From NCBI RefSeq assembly GCF_014773245.1, contig NZ_JACWMX010000001.1, positions 682,001-746,000 on the forward strand: DNA of 64,000 nt, given 5' to 3'. Both the position numbers and the translations under genes were made by a program. Position 1 is the first letter of the stretch. Each line of letters opens with the position of its first letter. The DNA is from Mucilaginibacter glaciei (GTDB lineage: Bacteria; Bacteroidota; Bacteroidia; Sphingobacteriales; Sphingobacteriaceae). Under the pieces are notes generated by a model. The model was not told the origin of the DNA and searched no databases. It was given only the letters and a program-made list of their open reading frames with translations. Positions 36,044 through 43,153 of this stretch are shown here, piece after piece.

Positions 36044-36733
36044 TTAATGTTCATTCGCCAGCAACTCTTCTACCAACATGGGTACCCCTACTGTTGCTTT
36101 GTAAGGCATTTCAACAATGCGGCGATTAATTGCTGTGGGTATGTTTGGGTCGATGATGTACTTGGTTACATCGCGCGGCACGTAATCCATCAAACCGGCA
36201 GCCGGGTAAACCGCAAGAGAGGTGCCTATCAAAATAAAAAGTTCGGCTTCGGCGCAAAGCTGCGCTGCCTTTTCTATCATCGGCACAGCTTCGCCAAACC
36301 AAACTACGTGCGCGCGCAGCTGTGAACCTAATTCGCAGGTATCCCCCATTTTTATTTCCCATCCTTCAATCGGGTAGGTCAAGTTTGCCTTGATACTTGA
36401 TTGCGACCGCGTAATAACGCCATGCAGGTGCACTACTTTTTTTGAACCGGCACGCTCGTGCAAATCATCTATGTTTTGTGTGATAATTGTTACATCGTAC
36501 TTTTCTTCCAATCGTACTAACGCTAAGTGAGCTGCGTTAGGCTTTGCGTCCAAAACAGATTTCCGGCGTTCGTTATAAAAGGACTGCACTAATTCCGGGT
36601 TGCGGGCCCAGGCCTCGGGTGTAGCAACATCTTCAATGTTATAACCCTCCCACAAGCCATCGCTGTCTCTGAAGGTTTTTAAGCCACTTTCCGCACTTAT
36701 TCCGGCCCCAGTAAGTATTACTATTCTTTTCAT
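36044..36733 (-). CDS. NAD-dependent protein deacylase (sirtuin)
   Basis: 229 residues, a sirtuin that removes acyl groups from lysines using NAD. GAGISAESG (9-17) and TQNIDDLHERAG bind NAD; HLHG holds the catalytic His. Tyr53 and Arg56 form the Y-x-x-R pair that marks Sirt5/CobB desuccinylase-type enzymes. The zinc-ribbon cysteines usual in CobB are missing: only one Cys is left (GDTCELG). Its gene follows the B12-operon terminator. Start MKRIVILTGAG is standard. Confidence 0.88.
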   Translation of the reverse strand: MKRIVILTGAGISAESGLKTFRDSDGLWEGYNIEDVATPEAWARNPELVQSFYNERRKSVLDAKPNAAHLALVRLEEKYDVTIITQNIDDLHERAGSKKVVHLHGVITRSQSSIKANLTYPIEGWEIKMGDTCELGSQLRAHVVWFGEAVPMIEKAAQLCAEAELFILIGTSLAVYPAAGLMDYVPRDVTKYIIDPNIPTAINRRIVEMPYKATVGVPMLVEELLANEH

Positions 36734-36789
36734 GTTTAATTGCTCTACAAGGTGGATTTTTAACTAAGTTAATAATTGGTGTGCAAACA

Positions 36790-36824
36790 AAAAAAGCGGT
36801 TGAACCATTGGTCAACCGCTTTTC
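36790..36824 (-). terminator. Terminator of the B12 uptake operon
   Basis: On the minus strand AAAAGCGGTTGA / TCAACCGCTTTT with an eight-base loop, followed by a T-run. Confidence 0.88.
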
Positions 36825-36843
36825 TGAAATTTTATAGATCAGC

Positions 36844-37416
36844 TTACAAAGCTAATTCCTTGCGGGGCCGTAATACCTCGAATTTGCTTTTTGCTAATTC
36901 AAATCCGCCGAATAAAATAGCGCCATAGACGGCATCGGCTATCAGCATATTTTTTTCAAATGGGATAGCTGCCACTAACGAAACTCCGTAACCTTTCAAA
37001 TCATGGGTGTACATCGTGCCGTATAAAAATGGCAAATCCATAATTAACCAGTGTACCAGCACAGCCGCAATAGAAGCGACGGCAACGTTAGCAACGTTTA
37101 CTTTTTTAATGAGTGTGCCTATAAATACCATCATCGCAAAGCAACTATACATCCATAGCGAACTGCTGTAAAATACGATGAACTTAGAGGTATACATGTA
37201 ATTGATCAGCATATCGCTCACAAAAAGTGCTGCAATCGGTACGGCGTAGGCTTTCCACTTATCCGTAAAATACGTGCCGCCAAACAGTGCGATAGCACCA
37301 ACGGGGGTAAAATTGCTTAACCATAAAAATTGAGTATTTACCAGGCGCATAGCCATTGCTACGATCACCATTAAAATGAGCAATGATGTACGGATGTTAG
37401 TTTTCTGTGAAGACAT
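36844..37416 (-). CDS. DUF6580-type membrane protein (candidate ECF-like B12 uptake component)
   Basis: 190 residues with about five or six transmembrane helices (starting LLILMVIVAMAMRLV). The motif FTPVGAIALFGGTYF and the compact all-helical layout resemble substrate-binding (S) components of ECF transporters. It is the third gene after btuB and a btuG-like gene under a cobalamin riboswitch, so inner-membrane movement of corrinoid or a precursor is a reasonable inference. No EcfA/T or BtuCD genes are next to it. The DUF assignment is from memory of the pattern. Confidence 0.7.
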   Translation of the reverse strand: MSSQKTNIRTSLLILMVIVAMAMRLVNTQFLWLSNFTPVGAIALFGGTYFTDKWKAYAVPIAALFVSDMLINYMYTSKFIVFYSSSLWMYSCFAMMVFIGTLIKKVNVANVAVASIAAVLVHWLIMDLPFLYGTMYTHDLKGYGVSLVAAIPFEKNMLIADAVYGAILFGGFELAKSKFEVLRPRKELAL

Positions 37417-37466
37417 ATAATTGAATGTAGCGCAAATTTATTGATAATAGCCTGTAATATAAAATG

Positions 37467-38552
37467 CTATTTGTTAACGAACACGATGGTGCCAGGATTA
37501 ATTCCAACTGTTACCGGGTAACCTTTAGCCTTTTCTAAAACGCCATTTTTATCGAAGGCAAACAGCTGTCCGTTTGAGGCGTAATCTTTTGCGTCTGCAA
37601 CAAATACTTCTCCTGTAGTGCTGTCAAAAGCAATGCTATACGGCGTTTTAATAGCTGTGCCATCTGTAATAAAGTTAGTCTTAGCTACCGTTTGTGTTTT
37701 CACATTGTATACTACAACTTTATTATCTGACGTAAGGAAATAGGCAAAATCTCCGCTTACAACTATCGAGGTGCCATACGCGCCCGATAACGTTGTGCTT
37801 GTTGTTTTAACAGCATCGGTAGCGTTATCAATAATGGTCATACCAGGTAAAATTGAGGAGTAATCACCTGCCGATAACACATAAACATTCCCGTAACTAT
37901 CTGCAGCCATACTTACCGGGTTGGCAATTACAGTAATTTTTTTAGTTTCGATAAGGGTGTTTAAATCAATGACAGACACAGTTTTATCGGGATTTCCAAA
38001 ACTTAAGCCGCCGGAATTTGCAACATATAGCTTTCCGTTTGATACCACCATTTGCTCGGGGTTGCGGCCTACGGTGATGTATTTTTCGATAGCTAAGGTA
38101 GTGGTATCCATTATCGCGACCGTACCATCATAAGATGATATGAATGCCTTGTTTTTGTTGAATACCACATAACGTGGCTGGCGGCCAACTGTTCCGTTAA
38201 ACATTTTTACCTGCTGGATGGATTTTGTTGTTTTAGCGTTAACTACCTCCACAGTACTGGATACGTTTACAACAATATACATTTTAGATCCGTAGATCTT
38301 TGCATCATTACCGGTATCGCCCAGTTTAGTTCCGTTAACCGCATTAAAGCGATCGGACGTTGTTGTTTTAGCGGTGTAGTCAAAAAAGCTTAACGAACTG
38401 TTGTTAGCACCAAAGTTACCTTGGTTGAGCACATATACCCCGGCGGTTGCTACCGGTTGATCTACCAAAACGTTCTTATCTTTCTTACAGGAAAATAAGA
38501 TAGAAATAATGGTGACGGTTGCTAACAGTGTTTTGAGTTGAAATTGTTTCAT
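37467..38552 (-). CDS. BtuG-like surface lipoprotein (DUF5074/YncE-type beta-propeller)
   Basis: 361 residues. The lipoprotein signal ends in LFSC, Cys22. The mature part is a beta-propeller with repeated YVLNQG, VAIMDTTTLAIEKYITVGRNPEQMVVSNGKLYVANSG-type blades, about seven in total. Bacteroides BtuG is a surface propeller that captures cobalamin with very high affinity for BtuB; co-location with btuB under a B12 riboswitch supports the same role. The Ser/Thr/Asn-rich blades and YncE-like sequence fit. About 9 nt separate it from the receptor gene. Confidence 0.78.
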   Translation of the reverse strand: MKQFQLKTLLATVTIISILFSCKKDKNVLVDQPVATAGVYVLNQGNFGANNSSLSFFDYTAKTTTSDRFNAVNGTKLGDTGNDAKIYGSKMYIVVNVSSTVEVVNAKTTKSIQQVKMFNGTVGRQPRYVVFNKNKAFISSYDGTVAIMDTTTLAIEKYITVGRNPEQMVVSNGKLYVANSGGLSFGNPDKTVSVIDLNTLIETKKITVIANPVSMAADSYGNVYVLSAGDYSSILPGMTIIDNATDAVKTTSTTLSGAYGTSIVVSGDFAYFLTSDNKVVVYNVKTQTVAKTNFITDGTAIKTPYSIAFDSTTGEVFVADAKDYASNGQLFAFDKNGVLEKAKGYPVTVGINPGTIVFVNK

Positions 38553-38561
38553 AGTTATATA

Positions 38562-40583
38562 TTAAATTGTTATTTGAAAAGATAAACGGTACGAGCGCCC
38601 CGGCATTGGGAAACTTCGGATAATGGCGTAGTTTTCATTAAACAGGTTGTTAACCTCAACAGATGCCGAGACAGGCAACTTGCCGGTAACGAATTTATAT
38701 GCGGCAGATACATCGCTGATAGCGTAACCAGGCACGAAATAGTCGGGCGTATTGTTGCCGGTGTAATACCTGCCCGTTGATAAGATTTGATTGTAACAAA
38801 CCCCTACCCGCCTATAATTTACACCTGCGTTTAAGGCAAGCGTGTTTTTAGGAGTGTAAGGGATCTGGTTGTTATAGCTGGAGGATGTAGGGTCACTTTT
38901 ATCTGTGGCTTGCTGGTAGGTAAAGTTTGCGCTTAGTAATCCGCGCCAGTTGTTGTGCAGGGGTGTTTGTGTTTTTAAGCCAATGTCAATTCCCTTTACA
39001 GCGACCTTACCAATATTGCTGAACGAAAAGATAGCCGGGTTTTGATTAGGCACCGCAAGAATCTTGTTAGTTACATCGTTATAATAGGCATCTGTAGTTA
39101 ACGTAATGTAATCCAATAAGTTATTTAAGTTCTTAGTCCAGGTAAAACCCATATTGTACTGTTTTACAAACTCCGGTTTAATGGCGCGCGGTACAATGGC
39201 ATAAAAGTAAAGCTCATCTAATGTGGCCGGCCTAAAGATGCTTTTATAGAAGCCTCTTACCTCAAAATTACTATCTGGTAAGGGTTTAAAAGTTGCCATT
39301 AAGGTAGGCGATAATACCGATCGCGGTTGATCTGTGCTTCCTCTTTCTACCGTCTCTTTGAGGTAGGTATATAGCAAGTTTCCCTGCAGTTGCCACTTAC
39401 CTTTGCGGTAATTCGTTGCCAACACATTTAATAAAGTAAATCGCGATGGATAGGCGTAATTATAGATATCTGCGTCCATTTTGATCAGGGAAGCGTCAGT
39501 CGAATAAGATATTTTCCAATTGCTGGTTAGTTGATAAGCTAATGCTACCGATTGATATTCTTCTTTTTGGATGTAGTGCTGATCTAAAAAACCCTGCTGA
39601 TTAAAAAAAATCGGGTCAAGGTAGCGTGTTTTTACCTGCGACAGTTTGGAGTTTAGCAGCAATTGCAAGCTGCTGTTCCATGTACGTTCGTAAGTAGCTT
39701 GCACAAAAAAGTCATTATTCTCTAATCGCTGACTGGAATAAGGGTTATAAAATATCACCGCGCCCGGCAGGCCTCGGTTGGCGCCATAATAGTTGAGGTG
39801 AATGTTGAATTTGTTGCTGTCGCTTTTTGTCCAGTATAATGCAGCATCTGTTTGAATGGATTTAACTTCGCCATTTCTGCGCACTGCCAGCGTATCAGAC
39901 CCATCTCCATCAACTTTATATTTATACCGGCCGTTGGCGTAAACGTAATTCGCATTAGCTATTATAGCCCATTGCTTGTTAATGCGCTGCTGCCATTGCA
40001 GGTAAGTATTTGCCAGCCCAAAAGATCCGCTTTTGATTCCGGCTTGCACCTGATACAGTTTGCTTTGTGTCAGCACCGGTTTAACCGTTTTAATACTTAG
40101 TACACTTGCAGATGCAAATGAACGCGCCGGTTGCAGCAGGTTTTCGGGCTGGCCGATAAACAAGGCTATTTCCTGTACGTTGCTCAGGTTAAACTTGCTT
40201 AGGTCTATCTGTCCGTTTTGGGCATCGTTCAGTTGCACACCGTCAAATAGTACAGCGGTATGGTTGGCACCCAGGCTGCGCACCGATATGGTTTTCAATC
40301 CACCAATACCGCCGTAATCCTTAATATTAACGCCCGAGAAGTTACGGATAGCATCTGCAACGTTGAATGCGTTGTAGCGGGTGAAATCTGTTCTGCTTAA
40401 TTGCTGTGTTGGTGTAAGGGTTTCAACTTTAGGCGCTAAGTTGCCTGTAACCATTACTTGTTTAAGCTTTTTGGTTGTATCGCTTTGCGCAAAAGTGTTG
40501 GTCGCAATAAAACAAGTTAATATAACTAACCATTTTTTGGCAGGTATCGAATTATATAAACCGGGTAAACAGATCTGCTTCAT
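38562..40583 (-). CDS. btuB: TonB-dependent vitamin B12 receptor
   Basis: 673 residues. Signal peptide (LVILTCFIATNTFA), plug domain with VADAIRNFSGVNIKDYGGIGGLKTISVRSLGANHTAVLFDGVQLND-type core (about 75-120), and a C-terminal barrel ending in the usual aromatic YRLSFQITI. TonB-driven import of cobalamin across the outer membrane is inferred from the cobalamin riboswitch directly upstream and the BtuG-like gene directly downstream. The start overlaps the stop of a 23-codon uORF by four bases (ATGA). A general TonB receptor is the fallback call. Confidence 0.9.
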   Translation of the reverse strand: MKQICLPGLYNSIPAKKWLVILTCFIATNTFAQSDTTKKLKQVMVTGNLAPKVETLTPTQQLSRTDFTRYNAFNVADAIRNFSGVNIKDYGGIGGLKTISVRSLGANHTAVLFDGVQLNDAQNGQIDLSKFNLSNVQEIALFIGQPENLLQPARSFASASVLSIKTVKPVLTQSKLYQVQAGIKSGSFGLANTYLQWQQRINKQWAIIANANYVYANGRYKYKVDGDGSDTLAVRRNGEVKSIQTDAALYWTKSDSNKFNIHLNYYGANRGLPGAVIFYNPYSSQRLENNDFFVQATYERTWNSSLQLLLNSKLSQVKTRYLDPIFFNQQGFLDQHYIQKEEYQSVALAYQLTSNWKISYSTDASLIKMDADIYNYAYPSRFTLLNVLATNYRKGKWQLQGNLLYTYLKETVERGSTDQPRSVLSPTLMATFKPLPDSNFEVRGFYKSIFRPATLDELYFYAIVPRAIKPEFVKQYNMGFTWTKNLNNLLDYITLTTDAYYNDVTNKILAVPNQNPAIFSFSNIGKVAVKGIDIGLKTQTPLHNNWRGLLSANFTYQQATDKSDPTSSSYNNQIPYTPKNTLALNAGVNYRRVGVCYNQILSTGRYYTGNNTPDYFVPGYAISDVSAAYKFVTGKLPVSASVEVNNLFNENYAIIRSFPMPGRSYRLSFQITI

Positions 40584-40651
40584 TGTTTTTTAAACAACAC
40601 AGCCAGAGGCGAAAAAATACGGAATGGAAATACACTGCTTGCAGAAGGCAT
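40580..40651 (-). CDS. 23-residue uORF coupled to btuB
   Basis: ATG to TGA, encoding a peptide that starts MPSASSVFPFRIFSP and ends AVLFKKQ. It lies between the cobalamin riboswitch and btuB, and its TGA overlaps the btuB ATG in the sequence ATGA. The overlap is the classic layout for translational coupling, so a ribosome ending here could restart on btuB. The composition is Ser/Phe/Pro-rich with no obvious amino-acid code for B12. Chance occurrence is possible, since it is short. Confidence 0.5.
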   Translation of the reverse strand: MPSASSVFPFRIFSPLAVLFKKQ

Positions 40652-40693
40652 TCACATCCAGGCTTCAATCCACGAAAGCTATGAATAATATAA

Positions 40694-40872
40694 TGCTGAG
40701 GCAGGTATTCTGACTTGCTCCCCTTGGCTCTGCCTTCCCATCCGTTTGACAACGAACAGTGACAATAAGAATGAACCCTGGTTAATAGAGCTTACAGCTG
40801 CGGGACAGTTACAGATTTACACTGTATTCCCTTTTAATCCTGTTTTGAAAATGCTTCGCCACAGAAACCTAA
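40694..40872 (-). promoter_or_regulatory. Cobalamin riboswitch of the btuB operon
   Basis: On the minus strand the conserved core is clear: AAAAGGGAATACAGTG, AACTGTCCCGCAGCTGTAAGC, GATGGGAAGGC, and the B12 box AGTCAGAATACCTGCC near its end. The class represses B12 uptake genes when adenosylcobalamin or a relative is bound. The 110 nt between aptamer and btuB hold the uORF, so the expression platform may act on its translation. Confidence 0.93.
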
Positions 40873-40879
40873 AGCGCTG

Positions 40880-40910
40880 CAAAGGTACCACAAGTATTAA
40901 TAACCGCAAC
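40880..40910 (-). promoter_or_regulatory. Promoter of the B12 uptake operon
   Basis: On the minus strand GTTG, a 19-base spacer and TACCTTTG (40887-40880), one mismatch from the TTTG-N19-TAnnTTTG consensus. The predicted start near 40873 coincides with the 5' edge of the riboswitch. Confidence 0.72.
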
Positions 40911-40931
40911 TAACATTGTATATTTATACTA

Positions 40932-42188
40932 ATGAAGCAATTTTTAACCCTTGCAATATTGGCAACGATGTTATCCGCTAAAGCGCAACAGCCCGACACG
41001 GTATTTTTAAAGCAAATGCTATTGTCACATCCCGACATGTTTAGCGGGATCTTAAGTCACCCTACCCAAAACGAGGTGCAGATACTTTATACGAAAATAG
41101 ATCGCGACAAAAATAACGTCCCGCATTTTACTTTGTTTAGTTATCGGTTAAATCCTAGGCGGTATTTTTATCCGGCCAGTACCGTTAAACTGCCAACGGC
41201 TATTTTCGCGTTAGAAAAACTGAATGAATTGAAGATAAAGGGTTTAAATAAAGACCTTAAGATGCTTACAGACAGTTTATTTAAAGGGCAAACTAAAGTA
41301 GTGAAAGACAGCTCGTCGGTGAACGGTTTTCCAACAGTTGCCAACTACATCAAAAAAATATTACTGGTAAGTGATAACGATGCTTACAATCGATTGTACG
41401 AATTTATCGGTCGCAGTGAGATCAATAAAAAGTTGAAGAAATACCAGTTGAACAATACCCGCATCATTGGCAGGCTGGCTGTTGGCGACGGTGGCGAAAG
41501 TGCCAAGAATACAAACCCGGTAGATTTTTATAAGGGCGATAAATTGATTTATCATCAGCCAGCCGGCTTAGATGCGAATAGTTACCCTATGCATCTGGAT
41601 AATACGATGCAGGGTAAGGGCTACCTGGATAAGAATGACCAACTGGTCATGCATCCGTTTGATTTTAGTGATAAGAATGTTTACCCCATTGCGGATCAGC
41701 AAATGGTATTAAAGCGTTTATTATTCCCCCAGGCGTTCCCTAAATCGCAGCGTTTTAACCTAACTGCGAACGATTATAATTTTATATATCGGAATATGAG
41801 TATGTTCCCTACAGAAAGCAGTAAGCCCACCTATAACCCGCCGGAATACTATCCTGCATATTGTAAGTTCCTGTTTTATGGTGGCGATAGTACAGCTGTA
41901 ATTAACCCGGATATCAGGATCTTTAACAAACCCGGCGACTCCTACGGGTACGATATCGACAACTCCTACATTGTTGATTTTAAAAACAAGGTAGAGTTTC
42001 TGGTTACCGCCGTAGTACAGTCTAACGAAGACGGCATCTACAACGATGATAAGTATGAATACGAAACGGTATGCCTTCCCTTTCTTAAAAATATTGGCCA
42101 ACTGCTTTATCAATATGAACTAAGCCGCCCTAAAAAGTATCTGCCCGATTTAACTAAATTTAAATTTACTTACGATAAAGGAAAATAA
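40932..42188 (+). CDS. Serine hydrolase of the class A beta-lactamase fold
   Basis: 418 residues with a Sec signal peptide (LTLAILATMLSAKA). Motif SxxK is STVK in FYPASTVKLP (about residue 82), SDN is in LLVSDNDAYNRLYE, and a later KPGD may stand for the KTG triad. Length and C-terminal extension are greater than classical beta-lactamases (about 290), so a peptidase/transpeptidase-like enzyme of the cell envelope is more likely than drug hydrolysis. Divergent from the btuB operon, but its own promoter is not clear. Confidence 0.82.
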   Translation: MKQFLTLAILATMLSAKAQQPDTVFLKQMLLSHPDMFSGILSHPTQNEVQILYTKIDRDKNNVPHFTLFSYRLNPRRYFYPASTVKLPTAIFALEKLNELKIKGLNKDLKMLTDSLFKGQTKVVKDSSSVNGFPTVANYIKKILLVSDNDAYNRLYEFIGRSEINKKLKKYQLNNTRIIGRLAVGDGGESAKNTNPVDFYKGDKLIYHQPAGLDANSYPMHLDNTMQGKGYLDKNDQLVMHPFDFSDKNVYPIADQQMVLKRLLFPQAFPKSQRFNLTANDYNFIYRNMSMFPTESSKPTYNPPEYYPAYCKFLFYGGDSTAVINPDIRIFNKPGDSYGYDIDNSYIVDFKNKVEFLVTAVVQSNEDGIYNDDKYEYETVCLPFLKNIGQLLYQYELSRPKKYLPDLTKFKFTYDKGK

Positions 42189-42246
42189 AACAGGCTAAAC
42201 GCAAACCCCTCTGTAATTTAACTGTTCACTTTAAAACAGACAAATT

Positions 42247-42960
42247 ATGACAAGTTTAGCATTACAGCAAAGATATAAAGGTGTGGCAGCCGAGCAGGAA
42301 AGTATTAACCTGTCGCAAGCCGAGCGTACGGTATCGATAGCTACCGGTGTCAAATTGGCTTTATCCGGCTTTAAGGGGATCTTTAAAAGTCCTTTTAGCA
42401 GTATCATTAAACTGGGTGCCGGTGGTTACTTGCTTAACCGCGGTATTACCGGCCATTGCGAATTATATTCGCGTATGGGCCGTAACTCTACAGAACCGGT
42501 GAATGTAAATATCCGTTCTTCCTTTTTGATAGATAAGCCCCGCCAGCAGGTTTATGATTTTTGGCGGAAGCTGGACAACTTGCCGCTGTTTATGAAACAT
42601 CTGGAAAGTGTAGACCTTATAGATGATACCCGTTCGCATTGGGTATTGAAACTGCCTGTGGGTTTACCAAAAGTAAGTTGGGATGCCGAGATTGTAAAGG
42701 ACGAGCCCGGCTATAGTATTGGCTGGAGTTCATTGCCAGATTCTTTGATAGATAATGCCGGAAAAGTACGTTTTCAGGATAGCCCCGATGGCAACGGAAC
42801 ACTCGTAGATATCATCATATCATATCGCCCGCCCGCAGGTGGCTTTGGTGGGGGCATCGCGCACATTCTTAACCCAGTATTTAAAAACATGGTTGACGAT
42901 GATGTGCGAAATTTTAAGCAGTATATGGATATTGACGATACCTACGTAGTTTATGAATAG
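42247..42960 (+). CDS. SRPBCC family (polyketide cyclase/dehydrase-like) protein
   Basis: 237 residues. The N-terminal part (about 20-75) has the hydrophobic membrane-like stretch typical of DUF2892/YgaP-type pieces joined to SRPBCC domains. The SRPBCC domain (about 85-230) contains IDKPRQQVYDFWRKLDNLPLFMKHLESV and ends FKQYMD. The fold binds hydrophobic ligands; the role is unknown. A terminator follows directly. Confidence 0.85.
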   Translation: MTSLALQQRYKGVAAEQESINLSQAERTVSIATGVKLALSGFKGIFKSPFSSIIKLGAGGYLLNRGITGHCELYSRMGRNSTEPVNVNIRSSFLIDKPRQQVYDFWRKLDNLPLFMKHLESVDLIDDTRSHWVLKLPVGLPKVSWDAEIVKDEPGYSIGWSSLPDSLIDNAGKVRFQDSPDGNGTLVDIIISYRPPAGGFGGGIAHILNPVFKNMVDDDVRNFKQYMDIDDTYVVYE

Positions 42961-42992
42961 TTGTCTGTTGGTATAAGAAAAAAATAGATGTG

Positions 42993-43026
42993 AAAAGCTT
43001 CTCAATAATCGTTGAGGGGCTTTTTT
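42993..43026 (+). terminator. Intrinsic terminator after the SRPBCC gene
   Basis: AAAAGC-TTCTCAA / TTGAGG-GGCTTTTTT with a TAATCG loop. Confidence 0.85.
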
Positions 43027-43153
43027 AGTGATATATAAATCGAAAATCTCGTGAGCGTATGCTCAAATTGTTTATAACCATAGGAACAATAAAAACCCTT
43101 TACGATATTCTTTTTAGAAACTTTTGGTAAATTCACCCAACCCAAAACTTACG

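Noticed and set aside
36126..36362. Arg/Ala-rich frame inside the sirtuin gene
   Set aside because: It is a shadow of the sirtuin coding strand; GC-rich third positions are explained by the real frame.
40552..40752. 66-codon minus-strand frame over the cobalamin riboswitch tail
   Set aside because: It begins inside the aptamer, ends within btuB in another frame and uses a non-ATG start; the 23-codon frame coupled to btuB is a better candidate.
40932..42188. Antibiotic-resistance beta-lactamase
   Set aside because: SxxK and SDN are present, but the protein is much longer than class A enzymes and lacks a clean KTG, so resistance is not supported.
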